Shown here one piece after another: positions 52,422 to 61,378 of a stretch of 64,000 bases of DNA (positions are counted from its first letter, which is position 1; each line of letters begins with the position of its first letter). This stretch comes from Micromonospora sp. WMMD882. GTDB taxonomy: Bacteria; Actinomycetota; Actinomycetes; Mycobacteriales; Micromonosporaceae. Under the pieces are notes generated by a model. That model did not search any database. It worked only from the letters and a program-made list of their open reading frames with translations, and was not told the DNA's origin. The stretch is taken from positions 1,674,001 to 1,738,000 of the forward strand of contig NZ_CP114903.1 of assembly GCF_027497255.1 (NCBI RefSeq), given 5' to 3'. The position numbers were made by a program, and so were the translations under genes.

Positions 52422-53255
52422 CGGGTCCAGCCGGGCGGCGAGCGCGGCCAGCGCGGCCCGGTCGAGGTGGCCGTCGACCACCGCGACCCGGTGCCGGCCG
52501 GGGCGGGACGTGCCGGCCGGGATCACCCGGGGCTCGTCGAACGCGAAGGCCGCGCACACCCCCGGATACATGCCGCTGCGGACGAACCAGCGGTCCCCCT
52601 CGGTGAGCCCGGAGAAGAGCAGCGTCCACGCCGCCCCCTGCGGGCTGGCCCCGAGCATCGCCACCCAGGGCTCGGCGCTGCCGTTGACCGCCTCCTCCCC
52701 CTCGGCCGTGGCGGTGCGCACCTCGGGCGGGTCGGCCGCGAGCGCCCGCCAGAAGAACCCGCCGTACCCGGTCGGGCCGGGCCGGCCGTTGGTGGCCGGG
52801 CTGCCGAACGTCACGTCCTGACCGGCCGGCGCGGTCAACGCGTAGCCGACGGTCAGCACCCAGGTCCGCCCGTCCAGCGGGCGGGCGACCAGCCGGCGGC
52901 GCTCGGTGAGCAGCACCTGGCCGTCCCGGTCACACCAGCGCAGCCGGTGCTCCAGATGGTCGGGGTCCCGGCGGTACCACTCGACGTGACTGATCCGGCC
53001 GTGGTCGTCCCGCCAGGTGTAACCGGCGTCCCGGACGTAGGTCCGGCCGCCCCACAGGTTGGTGCCGTTGACGTCCTGCACGGCCAGCGAGGCGCCCAGG
53101 TGCCAGACGTGGTCCTCGGGCAGCACGTCGGTGACCGTCGTGCCGGCGAGGGTCCGCACCGGGTGCAGGTACGGGCGTACCCCGTGCCGGGGGTCCAGGT
53201 CCGGGTCGAGCACGTACCGGGCCACCTCGGTCCCGTCGACCAGGAGCCGGGTCAC
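52413..53255 (-). CDS. PmoA-like (DUF6807) protein (280 aa)
   Basis: Matches the family annotated PmoA/DUF6807: RYVLDPDLDPRHGVRPYLHPVRTLAGTTVTDVLPEDHVWHLGASLAVQDVNGTNLWGGRTY... The name is historical; the fold is a beta-sandwich found next to sugar-catabolic genes, and the function is not established. The GTG start overlaps the YesL-like gene stop (GTGA), placing it at the end of the uronate ABC operon. A role in processing imported oligosaccharides is only inferred. Confidence 0.85.
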   Translation of the reverse strand: MTRLLVDGTEVARYVLDPDLDPRHGVRPYLHPVRTLAGTTVTDVLPEDHVWHLGASLAVQDVNGTNLWGGRTYVRDAGYTWRDDHGRISHVEWYRRDPDHLEHRLRWCDRDGQVLLTERRRLVARPLDGRTWVLTVGYALTAPAGQDVTFGSPATNGRPGPTGYGGFFWRALAADPPEVRTATAEGEEAVNGSAEPWVAMLGASPQGAAWTLLFSGLTEGDRWFVRSGMYPGVCAAFAFDEPRVIPAGTSRPGRHRVAVVDGHLDRAALAALAARLDPPA

Positions 53256-53863
53256 CGGCGTTCCCCTCGGGTCGCCGGCTGACGCCGGCTCACGGCGTGC
53301 AGGGCGGCCAGGGCGTACCCGGCCAGGATCGGCGCCGCCACCGGGTGCACCATGACCGCCAGCACGGCGGCGATCCCGGCCACCGCGCCGACGCCGGCCC
53401 ACCGCGCCGGCCGGTCCAGGCACTCCCGTCCGGCGACGAGCGCCGCGGCCCGCCAGCCCCGGCCGCCAGCGCGTCCGACGTGCACGACGACCAGGGCCGC
53501 ATACCCGAGGGCCGCCACCATCGCCGCCACGGTGACCAGCAGCATCGGCGTACCGCCGGGCACCCGGCCCCGGGCCAGGGCGGTGAGGTCCAGCGCCACC
53601 AGTACGACGACCGCCAGCCCCAGCAGCGTCGCCGGCACGCCGGGCAGCGCCGCCCGGCCGTACCGGCGCAGGTTGTCCCGGGCCGGCGGCCAGCTCCCGG
53701 TGGCCAGCCAGTCGTGTACGGCCGCGCTCGCGGTGGCGACGGCCGCCCCGGCGGTGAGCAGCGGCAACGCGCCCAGCAGCAGGGCGAAGCCGAGCACCGC
53801 CAGGTCGCTGGCGTCGCGGGCGGTGTCCCGCCAGTCCCGCCGGACGGGCACGTCGACGCTCAT
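53252..53863 (-). CDS. YesL-like (DUF624) membrane protein (203 aa)
   Basis: Integral membrane protein with about five hydrophobic segments (LAVLGFALLLGALPLLTAGAAVATASAAVHDWLA, LLGLAVVVLVALDLTALA, PMLLVTVAAMVAALGYAALVVVHV, VGAVAGIAAVLAVMVHPVAAPIL). DUF624 (YesL) proteins accompany CUT1 transporters for pectin-type oligosaccharides, as in the Bacillus yes operon. The gene starts four bases after the permease stop and overlaps the pmoA-like gene. An accessory role in transport is inferred from this setting. Confidence 0.8.
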   Translation of the reverse strand: MSVDVPVRRDWRDTARDASDLAVLGFALLLGALPLLTAGAAVATASAAVHDWLATGSWPPARDNLRRYGRAALPGVPATLLGLAVVVLVALDLTALARGRVPGGTPMLLVTVAAMVAALGYAALVVVHVGRAGGRGWRAAALVAGRECLDRPARWAGVGAVAGIAAVLAVMVHPVAAPILAGYALAALHAVSRRQPATRGERR

Positions 53864-53867
53864 CGGC

Positions 53868-54746
53868 TCATCCCTTCAGGCCGCTGGTGTTGATGCCCTC
53901 GACGAGCATCCGCTGGAACGCCACGAAGAACAGGAACACCGGCAGCAGGGAGAGCACCGACATGGCGAACATCGGTCCGACCGCGCTCTGGCTGGTGGAG
54001 TCGATGAACAGGGTCAGCGCCACCGGGACGGTGTAGTCGGTCAGCTCGGACAGGAACACCAGTTGCCGGAAGAAGTCGTTCCAGGTCCAGATGAACGAGA
54101 AGATCGCCGTGGTGACCAGCGCCGGCCGGCTCAGCGGCAGGATCACGTGCCGGAAGATGCCGAACGCGTTCGCCCCGTCGATCTTGGCGGCCTCGTCGAG
54201 CTCCCGGGGGATGCCCCGCATGAACTGCACCATCAGGAAGACGAAGAACGCCTCGGTGGCCAGGAACTGCGGCACCAGCAGCGGCAGGTACGGCCAGTCG
54301 CCGCCGACCATGCCCATGCTCCGGAAGAGGATGTACTGCGGCACGATCAGCACGTGGCCGGGGAGCAGCAGCGTCCCGATCATCACGGTGAACCAGACGC
54401 CGCGCAGCCGGAACCGCAGCCGGGCGAAGGCGTACGCGGCGAGCAGGCAGGAGACCGCGTTGCCGACCACGGACAGCAGGCTGACCATCGCGCTGTTGAA
54501 GAAGAACCGGCCGAAGCTGACGTCGAAGTTGGTCCACCCGTCGGCGTAGTTGCCCGGGGTGAACACCTCGGGCAGCAGGCCGATGTTGTTGACGATCTCC
54601 TGCTGCGACTTGACCGAGGTGCCGATCATCCAGAACAGCGGGTACAGCACGATCCCCAGGATCGCGACCAGCACGAGCAGACGTACGGCCTGGCGGCCAC
54701 CGCCGCGAGGGCGGCGGACGGCGGCCGGGGGCGCGATCGCGGTCAC
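53868..54746 (-). CDS. Carbohydrate ABC transporter permease, MalG type (292 aa)
   Basis: Six hydrophobic segments starting LLVLVAILGIVLYPLFWMIGTSVKS; EAA loop ELDEAAKIDGANAFGIFRHVILPLSRPA. The GTG start 54746 overlaps the MalF-type gene stop; the longer open frame upstream runs through that gene and is not coding. Part of the operon lacI-SBP-MalF-MalG-YesL-PmoA with no own ATPase. Confidence 0.92.
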   Translation of the reverse strand: MTAIAPPAAVRRPRGGGRQAVRLLVLVAILGIVLYPLFWMIGTSVKSQQEIVNNIGLLPEVFTPGNYADGWTNFDVSFGRFFFNSAMVSLLSVVGNAVSCLLAAYAFARLRFRLRGVWFTVMIGTLLLPGHVLIVPQYILFRSMGMVGGDWPYLPLLVPQFLATEAFFVFLMVQFMRGIPRELDEAAKIDGANAFGIFRHVILPLSRPALVTTAIFSFIWTWNDFFRQLVFLSELTDYTVPVALTLFIDSTSQSAVGPMFAMSVLSLLPVFLFFVAFQRMLVEGINTSGLKG

Positions 54747-55723
54747 CGGTCCTCCCCGTCGGAGTAGTGCACCCAGAACCGTCCGGTGCTGAAGAAGACC
54801 ACCGTGATGACCGCGATGGCGATGAGGAACACCCAGGCCATCGCGGAGGCGTAGCCCATGTTCAGGTCGGTGAAGCCGGCGATGTAGAGGTTGAGCGTGT
54901 ACATCAGGGTGGAGTCCACCGGGCCGCCGGTGCCGTTGCTGAGCACGAACGCGGCGGTGAAGCCCTGGAAGCCGTTGATGGTCTCCAGCACCAGGTTGAA
55001 GAAGATCACCGGGGACAGCATCGGCAGGGTGACGGCGCGGAACTGCCGCCACTTGTTGGCCCCGTCGACCGAGGCGGCCTCGTACAGCTCGGTGGGGACC
55101 TGCTTCAGCCCGGCCAGGAAGATCACCATGGGCGCGCCGAACTGCCAGATGGCCAGCACCATCAGGGTCTCCAGGGCCCAGTCCGGGTCGTTGACCCAGG
55201 GCTTGCCCTCGATGCCGAACAGGCCCAGCAGCGAGTTGAACGCGCCGTCCCGGTTGAACATGTTCACCCAGACGATGGCCAGCGCGACGCTGCCGCCGAG
55301 CAGCGACGGCAGGTAGAACAGGCCGCGGAACAGCCCGACCCCACGGAACGCACGGTTGAGCAGCAGGGCCACCCCGAGCGCGGCGGCCAGCTTGAGCGGC
55401 ACCGCGATCAGGGCGAACTTCAGCGTCACCTGGACCGCGTGCCAGTAGGACGGGTCGGCGGTGAACATCCGCTCGTAGTTGGCGAGCCCCACCCACTCGA
55501 TCTCCGACCAGGGGGTCAGGATGTCGTAGTTGGTGAAGCTCAGGTAGAGCGACAGGATCATGGGGATCGCCGTGACGGCCATCAGGCCGACGAGCCAGGG
55601 CGACAGGAAGACGTAACCCGCCAGACCTTCGCTGTGCCGGAGTCCGCCGGCCCCACGTCGGGCGTGGGGCCGGACGGATCCGGTGTCGCGGCGGGTCGGG
55701 TCGGGCGCGGTGGTCAGGGCCAC
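54743..55723 (-). CDS. Carbohydrate ABC transporter permease, MalF type (326 aa)
   Basis: Membrane partner of the above: GYVFLSPWLVGLMAVTAIPMILSLYLSFTNYDIL, EAA loop ELYEAASVDGANKWRQFRAVTLPMLSP, and ETINGFQGFTAAFVLSNG, a motif common in importers of plant oligosaccharides. A 30-residue basic tail precedes the first helix. GTG 55723 lies 22 bases downstream of the binding-protein stop. Confidence 0.92.
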   Translation of the reverse strand: MALTTAPDPTRRDTGSVRPHARRGAGGLRHSEGLAGYVFLSPWLVGLMAVTAIPMILSLYLSFTNYDILTPWSEIEWVGLANYERMFTADPSYWHAVQVTLKFALIAVPLKLAAALGVALLLNRAFRGVGLFRGLFYLPSLLGGSVALAIVWVNMFNRDGAFNSLLGLFGIEGKPWVNDPDWALETLMVLAIWQFGAPMVIFLAGLKQVPTELYEAASVDGANKWRQFRAVTLPMLSPVIFFNLVLETINGFQGFTAAFVLSNGTGGPVDSTLMYTLNLYIAGFTDLNMGYASAMAWVFLIAIAVITVVFFSTGRFWVHYSDGEDR

Positions 55724-55745
55724 GGGCCGACTCCTCTCCGAGCGG

Positions 55746-57083
55746 TCAGGCGATGGCGGACTTGCAGGCCGCGATGAACTGCGCTGCCGCCTCGGCCGGG
55801 GTGGCCCGCCCGTACTGGGCGTTCTCGGCGGCCTTGATCAGCTCGGACTTGACCTTGCTGTGGCCCTTGATCGGCACCTGCGGGGACTGGCCGAACTTCG
55901 CGGCGAGGTCCGACTCGACCTGGATGGACTGCTTCATCGCCGGGTCGGTGACGCTGTCGCTGACCTGCTTGCGCAGCTCCAGGTTGGACGGCAGGCCCCG
56001 GTCGGTGCCGAGGAGCTTGACCGCCTCCGGGTCGTTGGTCAGGAAGTTCAGCACGTCGACCGCGACGTCCTTGTGCTTGCTGCCGCGGAAGACCGACCAG
56101 TACATCGAGGCCCGCGCCCACTGCGCGCTCGGGTCACCCGGGTACGCGATGACGCCCAGCTCGTCCTTGGTGTTTTTCTTCAGCTCCGGCATCTGGTTGA
56201 CCCACACCCAGGAGGTCGCCGCCTTGCCGGTCACCACGAGCTGCTTGGTGATGTCGGTGGCGTTGCCCTCGTGGATGACGTCCGGGGTGGGGGTCGCCTT
56301 GCGGTCCCGGGCGCCCTTCCACAACTCGAACCACTTGGTCACGTCCTCGGCGGTGAAACCGAGGTCCGAGCCGTTGTAGAGGTCCTTGCCCTGCTGGCGC
56401 AGCCACACCCAGAACGCCTTGTAGTCGGCGCTCGGGTCCTGGGTGCCGAGTCTGGTCTTGCGCGCCACCTGCTCGGCCCAGGCGATGTGCTCCTCCCAGC
56501 TCTGGCCGGTGGTCGGCTCGGGCAGGCCGTTCTTCGCCAGCAGCGTCTTGTTGTAGACCAGGCCCTGGGTGTTCTCCCCGGCGGCCAGGCCGGCCAGCTT
56601 GCCGTCGACGACGCCGTACTTCCAGAGGCTCTCCGGGAACGTCGACACGTCGAGCTCGCCGTCGTCCTTGTACTTCGTCAGGTCGAGAGTGGTGTTACGG
56701 GACGCGTACTCGGACAGGTAGTTGTCGTCGATCTGGAAGATGTCCGGCGGGTTGCCGCCGGCGGTCAGGGTGGCCAGCTTGTCGAAGTAGCCCTGGTTGG
56801 CCTGCCAGGTCTTCTCGAACGTGACGTTCGGGTGCTTCTGGGTGTAGAGGGCCAGGGCCTCCTCGGTCAACTTCGCCCGGGCCTCGCCGCCCCACCAGAA
56901 GATGGAGAGCTTGACCGGGGCGTCCGGGTCGGAGCTGGCCGCGTCGTCCCCGCCGCAGGCCGCGGCGCCGAGCACCAGCGGCGCCGCGACGACCGCGGCG
57001 AGCAGGCCGCGGAGCAGGCGACGGCGGGGGGTACGGTGGGAGGGCCCGGAGGGCGGGCCGGCGGTGGTGGTTGCGGGGTGCAT
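55746..57083 (-). CDS. Extracellular oligosaccharide-binding lipoprotein (445 aa)
   Basis: SBP_bac_1-type binding protein: KLSIFWWGGEARAKLTEEALALYTQKHPNVTFEKTWQANQGYFDKLATLTAGGNPPDIFQID. The export signal has three Arg (TPRRRLLRGLLAAVV) and could use the Tat pathway; the lipidated residue is probably Cys43 (GAAAC). AAGGAG precedes the ATG by ten bases. It follows the lacI gene by 19 bases in the same direction. Neighbouring uxaC and uxuB genes suggest that it binds an aldouronate or pectic fragment. Confidence 0.92.
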   Translation of the reverse strand: MHPATTTAGPPSGPSHRTPRRRLLRGLLAAVVAAPLVLGAAACGGDDAASSDPDAPVKLSIFWWGGEARAKLTEEALALYTQKHPNVTFEKTWQANQGYFDKLATLTAGGNPPDIFQIDDNYLSEYASRNTTLDLTKYKDDGELDVSTFPESLWKYGVVDGKLAGLAAGENTQGLVYNKTLLAKNGLPEPTTGQSWEEHIAWAEQVARKTRLGTQDPSADYKAFWVWLRQQGKDLYNGSDLGFTAEDVTKWFELWKGARDRKATPTPDVIHEGNATDITKQLVVTGKAATSWVWVNQMPELKKNTKDELGVIAYPGDPSAQWARASMYWSVFRGSKHKDVAVDVLNFLTNDPEAVKLLGTDRGLPSNLELRKQVSDSVTDPAMKQSIQVESDLAAKFGQSPQVPIKGHSKVKSELIKAAENAQYGRATPAEAAAQFIAACKSAIA

Positions 57084-57102
57084 GTGCGCTCACTCCTTGG
57101 CG

Positions 57103-58224
57103 TTAGGAGGCGACGACGTCACCGGTGACGGTCGCCGGGTGACCCGGGCCCGCAGGACAGTGCGGGTCCGGGTCGGCCACGACGGCGCCGGCGACGCCCC
57201 GACCGTCCAGGGATGCGGGTGCGGTCGAGTCGCGGACGACCAGTTCGGTCTGGAGTAGTACCTGTGCGGTGGTGCGACGGTCGTCGGACGTGCCGCCACG
57301 GGCGCCACGGGCGCGGACGCCGGTGTCGTGTTGCAGCAGCATGTCGACGGCCGTCCGGCCGGCGGCCGAGGTCGGTGTGGCCACCGTCGTCAACTTGGGT
57401 CGGGTGAGCCGGCTGAGCGCGATGTCGTCGACCCCGACGACGCTCACGTCCTGCGGCACCCGGATCCCGGACGCGTCGAGCCCTTCGATGAGCCCGATCG
57501 CCATCAGGTCGTTGTAGGCGAGCACCCCCGACACCCCGGCGCGGCGGACCTGCTCGGCCAGCCCGGCGCCGCCGGTCCCGGTGGGCGGGTTGGGGCCGAG
57601 CACGGTCAGCTCGGCGCCGCCGGCCCGCGCCGCCGCGACGGCGGCCCGGCGCAGCTCACGGCTGGTCCAGGAGCCGCGCGGCCCGCTGAGCAGGGCCAGC
57701 TTGCGGTGCCCGAGGGCGAGCAGGTGCTCGATCGCCGCGCGGGCGCCCTGACCCACGTCCATCATCACGCACGGCAGACCGGCCACCTGCCGGTTGATCA
57801 CCACCAGGGGGACCTCCCGGCTGAGCTGCTCGATCAGGCTGTTGCTCATCCGGGGGCTGCACAGCAGGACGCCGTCGACCTGCTTGGCCATCGCGTGGAC
57901 CAGCTCCTCCTCGGCGACCGGGTCCTCGTTGGTGTCGGCCACGAAGACGTGGTAGTCGCGGTGCCGGGCCTGGCTCTCGGCCGCCTTGATCAACGGCGGG
58001 AAGAACGGGTTGGCGATGTCGGCGATGATCAGCCCGATGTTGTGGGTGCGGCCGGTGATCAGCGCCCGCGCGGCCCGGTTCGGCCGGTAACCCAGCTCCT
58101 CGGCGCAGGCCAGCACCCGTACCCGGGTGTCGGGGTTGACCAGGTGGGGGGCCGAGAACGTGCGGGAGACCGTGGAGATGTGCACGCCGGAGGCCCGTGC
58201 GACGTCTCGGATGGTGGCTGGCAC
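57103..58224 (-). CDS. LacI-family repressor of the uronate locus (373 aa)
   Basis: HTH PATIRDVARASGVHISTVSRTFSAPHLVNPDTRVRVLACAEELGYRPNRAARAL, then the sugar-binding domain NIGLIIADIANPFFPPLIKAAESQARHRDY, LLALGHRKLALLSG, VLAYNDLMAIGLIEGLDASGIRVPQDVSVVGVDDI. The C-terminus is longer than usual by about 30 residues. GTG 58224 follows GAGGGG. It heads the leftward ABC operon and is divergent from the rightward catabolic operon. Two LacI-type palindromes with TGCAAA arms lie in the shared promoter region. Confidence 0.92.
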   Translation of the reverse strand: MPATIRDVARASGVHISTVSRTFSAPHLVNPDTRVRVLACAEELGYRPNRAARALITGRTHNIGLIIADIANPFFPPLIKAAESQARHRDYHVFVADTNEDPVAEEELVHAMAKQVDGVLLCSPRMSNSLIEQLSREVPLVVINRQVAGLPCVMMDVGQGARAAIEHLLALGHRKLALLSGPRGSWTSRELRRAAVAAARAGGAELTVLGPNPPTGTGGAGLAEQVRRAGVSGVLAYNDLMAIGLIEGLDASGIRVPQDVSVVGVDDIALSRLTRPKLTTVATPTSAAGRTAVDMLLQHDTGVRARGARGGTSDDRRTTAQVLLQTELVVRDSTAPASLDGRGVAGAVVADPDPHCPAGPGHPATVTGDVVAS

Positions 58225-58281
58225 GGCGGCCCCTCGGTGGCGGGTCGGTGTGGCTGCGGTCACGTGGGTGTCGCCAATTAA

Positions 58282-58295
58282 TGCAAACGGTTGTG
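58282..58295. promoter_or_regulatory. LacI operator 1 of the uronate locus (TGCAAACGGTTGTG)
   Basis: Near-palindrome with central CG, 58 bases upstream of the lacI start, in an AT-rich stretch. Same half-site (TGCAAA) as the perfect palindrome at 58434, consistent with one repressor controlling both directions. Confidence 0.75.
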
Positions 58296-58433
58296 TTGCT
58301 GTCAACGGGTTCTTCGATGTCGGTTTTGTTTCGGCGGCGGGCCGCCCGCCCTGTCGTACCTGGTCAAAGCGGGATCTATGACGCGGTTTTTCCATCGACC
58401 GTTGACGTCGCCGCAACCGTCGTGGTTACTTCG

Positions 58434-58449
58434 CTGCAAACCTTTGCAG
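58434..58449. promoter_or_regulatory. LacI operator 2 of the uronate locus (CTGCAAACCTTTGCAG)
   Basis: Perfect 16-bp palindrome ending 21 bases before the start codon of the rightward operon. A possible promoter (TTGACG about 58402, TTACTT about 58426) is directly upstream, so the operator would cover the transcription start. Confidence 0.82.
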
Positions 58450-58470
58450 TCCGTCGGGAGGCGATACGCG

Positions 58471-59799
58471 ATGTCATCCGGAACCGGGACACGGGCCCGG
58501 CACGCCCTGGTGGGCGCCGGGGCCCGGGCCGAGATGTTCGTCCGGGCGCTGGTGCTCGACCACGCCGACACCGCCGAGCTGGTCGCCTTCGCCGACCTCA
58601 ACCAGGCCCGGATGGACGCGCACAACCGCTGGCTGACCGAGCTGGCACACCCGCCGGTCCCGACGTACCCGGCCGCCGAGTTCGCCGCCATGCTGGTCGA
58701 GGAACGCGTCGACGTGGTGCTGGTGACCAGCACCGACGTCACCCACGACGAGTACGTGGTGGCCGCCCTGCACGCCGGCTGCGACGTGGTCACCGAGAAG
58801 CCGATGACCGTCGACGCGCCCCGCTGCCAGCGGATCCTCGACGCGGTGGCGGCCACCGGCCGGCAGGTGCGGGTGGCGTTCAACTACCGCTACAACCCGC
58901 TGCACGAGAAGGTCCGGCAACTGCTCGCCGACGGGGCGGTCGGCGAGATCGGCTCGGTGCACTTCGAGTGGCTGCTCGACGTCCGGCACGGGGCCGACTA
59001 CTTCCGCCGCTGGCACCGCGAGCGGGCCAACTCCGGCGGCCTGATGGTACACAAGGCCAGCCACCACTTCGACCTGGTCAACTGGTGGCTGGACGCGACG
59101 CCGGTCGAGGTGTACGCCGCCGGCCGGTTGTTCTTCTACGGCGAGAACGGCCGCCGCCACGGCTACGCCCGCGACTACGACCGGGCACACGGCGCGCCCG
59201 CCGCCGGTGACGACCCGTTCGCCCTGCACCTGGCCACCCACCCCCGGCTGCGTGAGCTGTACCTGGACGCCGAGACCGAGGACGGCTACCACCGGGACCG
59301 CAACGTGTTCGCCCCCGGCGTCACCATCGAGGACGACATGGCGGTGCTGGCCCGCTACTCCACCGGCGCGACGATGACGTACCACCTCACCGCGTACGCC
59401 CCCTGGGAGGGCTACCGGGTGATGGTCAACGGCAGCCGGGGCCGGCTGGAGCTGGAGGTCGTGGAGAGCGACTTCGTCAGCCCGCAGGCCGCCGGCGCGC
59501 TCAAGGGCGCCGCCCTGCACGGCGACGAGGCCGCCGCCGAGCACGGCTCGGCCACCATCACCCTGCGTCCGTTCTGGTCCCGACCGCGGACCGTGCCGGT
59601 GGAGGGCTACACCCGGGGTGGACACGGCGGCGCGGACGCCCGGATGACCCGGGTCCTGTTCGGCGGGGCGGCCGACCCGATGGGCCGCGCGGCGACCGCC
59701 CGGGACGGGGCGCTGGCGCTGCTCACCGGCCTGGCCGCCAACCGGTCCTTCGAGACCGGCCAGCCGGTCCGGGTCACCGACCTGCTGACCCTGCCCTGA
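58471..59799 (+). CDS. Gfo/Idh/MocA-family oxidoreductase (442 aa)
   Basis: Sugar dehydrogenase with Rossmann start HALVGAGARAEMFVRALVLDHADTAELVAFADLN, CDVVTEKPMTVDA (EKP motif), VAFNYRYNPLHEKVRQLLADGAVGEIGSVHFEWLLDVRHGADYFRRWHRE and GGLMVHKASHHFDLVNWWL. It belongs to the longer (~440 aa) subgroup often found with plant-polysaccharide loci. GGGAGG precedes the ATG by nine bases. First gene of the catabolic operon; a role in oxidising or epimerising the imported glycoside is inferred. Confidence 0.9.
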   Translation: MSSGTGTRARHALVGAGARAEMFVRALVLDHADTAELVAFADLNQARMDAHNRWLTELAHPPVPTYPAAEFAAMLVEERVDVVLVTSTDVTHDEYVVAALHAGCDVVTEKPMTVDAPRCQRILDAVAATGRQVRVAFNYRYNPLHEKVRQLLADGAVGEIGSVHFEWLLDVRHGADYFRRWHRERANSGGLMVHKASHHFDLVNWWLDATPVEVYAAGRLFFYGENGRRHGYARDYDRAHGAPAAGDDPFALHLATHPRLRELYLDAETEDGYHRDRNVFAPGVTIEDDMAVLARYSTGATMTYHLTAYAPWEGYRVMVNGSRGRLELEVVESDFVSPQAAGALKGAALHGDEAAAEHGSATITLRPFWSRPRTVPVEGYTRGGHGGADARMTRVLFGGAADPMGRAATARDGALALLTGLAANRSFETGQPVRVTDLLTLP

Positions 59800-59868
59800 C
59801 CCACCCCACCCGGCCCACCTGAACCGCCCGACCCGCCCGGTCCACTCCACCGCCCGGCCCGGGTGACG

Positions 59869-59919
59869 CGCCCGGCCACCTGATTCGCCCGGCCACCTGA
59901 TTCGCCCGGCCACCTGATT
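59869..59919. repeat. Three perfect 17-bp tandem repeats
   Basis: Units of CGCCCGGCCACCTGATT at 59869-59885, 59886-59902 and 59903-59919, with degenerate related units before them, fill the 148-base gap between the oxidoreductase and uxaC. Non-coding; could modulate expression between the two genes. Confidence 0.88.
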
Positions 59920-59947
59920 CGCCCGATCCGCCGAGGAGCCGACAACC

Positions 59948-61378
59948 GTGCCCACCGCGAACCGCACCGACCTGCTCTTCCCCGCCGAGCCCGGGCAACG
60001 GGCCCTGGCCCGGGAGCTGTACGCCCTCGCCGCGCAGCAGCCGATCATCTCGCCGCACGGGCACGTCGACCCGGCGCTGCTCGCCGACGACCAGCCGTTC
60101 CCGGACCCGGCCCGGCTGCTGATCGTGCCGGACCACTACCTCACCCGGATGCTGCTCAGCCAGGGCGTCCGCCCGACCGAGCTGGGCGTGCCGACGGTGG
60201 ACGGCAGCCCGGTGGAGACCGACGGCCGGGTCATCTGGCGGCGGTTCGTCGACCACTGGCACCTGTTCCGGGGCACCCCGTCGCGGCTCTGGCTGGAGCA
60301 GACCTTCCGCGAGGTCTTCGACGTGCACGTCCGGCTCTCGCCGGTCACCGCCGACGAGGTGTACGACACGCTCGCCGCCCGGCTGGGCGAGCCGGAGTTC
60401 CGCCCCCGGGCGCTGTTCGAACGGTTCGGCATCGAAGTGCTCGCCACCACCGAGTCGCCCCTGGACGACCTGGGCCGGCACGCCAAGCTCGCCGCCGACG
60501 GCTGGGGCGGCCCGGGCGGCCGGGTGATCACCACGTTCCGCCCGGACAACGTGGTGGACATGGAGTTCGACGACTGGTCGGCCAACGTCGACCGGCTCGC
60601 CGAGGTCTCCGGGGAGGACACCGGCACGTACGAAGGGTTCCTGCGCGCCCTGCGCCGACGCCGGGAGGCGTTCGTCGCCGCCGGCGCGACCTCGTCGGAC
60701 CACGGCCACCCCACCGCGCTGACCCTCGACCTGAGCGCGGCCGAGGCGGCGACGCTGTACGACAAGGGCCGGCGCGGGCAGGCCGACGCCGCCGACGCGG
60801 AGGCGTTCCGGGCGCACATGCTGCTGGAGTTCGCCCGGATGTCGCTGGACGACGGTCTGGTCATGCAACTGCACCCGGGCGCGGTGCGCAACCACAACCG
60901 GTGGCTGCACGCCACCCACGGGCGGGACGTGGGCGGGGACATCCCGCAGGCCACCGAGTACCTGCACGCGCTGACCCCGCTGCTGGACGCATACGGCAAC
61001 GACCCCCGGCTGACCGTGGTGGTCTACACCCTCGACGAGTACACGTTCAGCCGGGAGCTGGCCCCCCTCGCCGGCGGGTACGCCGCCCTCTACCTCGGCG
61101 CGCCCTGGTGGTTCCTGGACTCCCCCGAGGTGCTGCGCCGGTTCCGCGAGTCGGTCACCGAGTCGGCCGGCTTCTACAACACCGCCGGGTTCGTCGACGA
61201 CACCCGCGCGTTCTGTTCCATCCCGGTACGCCACGACGTGGCCCGCCGGGTCGACGCGGCCTTCCTGGCCCGGCTGGTCGCCGAGCACCGGCTGGCCGAG
61301 GACGAGGCGGCCGAGACCATCGTCGACCTGGCGTACCGGCTGCCGAAGAAGGTCTTCAGGATCGGGGGCAACTCATGA
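59948..61378 (+). CDS. uxaC: Glucuronate isomerase (476 aa)
   Basis: Converts D-glucuronate to D-fructuronate (and D-galacturonate to D-tagaturonate), the first step of hexuronate catabolism. Family signatures: QPIISPHGHVDPALLADDQPFPDPARLLIVPDHYLTRML, DHWHLFRGTPSRLWLEQTF, VLATTESPLDDL, DHGHPTALTLDLS, MQLHPGAVRNHN and FCSIPVRHDVARRVDAAFLARLVAEHRL. Length is as expected (~470 aa). The GTG at 59948 follows GAGGAGCCGACAACC. Its stop overlaps the ATG of the next gene (ATGA). Confidence 0.95.
   Translation: MPTANRTDLLFPAEPGQRALARELYALAAQQPIISPHGHVDPALLADDQPFPDPARLLIVPDHYLTRMLLSQGVRPTELGVPTVDGSPVETDGRVIWRRFVDHWHLFRGTPSRLWLEQTFREVFDVHVRLSPVTADEVYDTLAARLGEPEFRPRALFERFGIEVLATTESPLDDLGRHAKLAADGWGGPGGRVITTFRPDNVVDMEFDDWSANVDRLAEVSGEDTGTYEGFLRALRRRREAFVAAGATSSDHGHPTALTLDLSAAEAATLYDKGRRGQADAADAEAFRAHMLLEFARMSLDDGLVMQLHPGAVRNHNRWLHATHGRDVGGDIPQATEYLHALTPLLDAYGNDPRLTVVVYTLDEYTFSRELAPLAGGYAALYLGAPWWFLDSPEVLRRFRESVTESAGFYNTAGFVDDTRAFCSIPVRHDVARRVDAAFLARLVAEHRLAEDEAAETIVDLAYRLPKKVFRIGGNS

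Noticed and set aside
59869..59919. Possible CRISPR array (tandem units, also at 32935-32994)
   Set aside because: Units are contiguous with no spacers, are too short and have no cas genes nearby.
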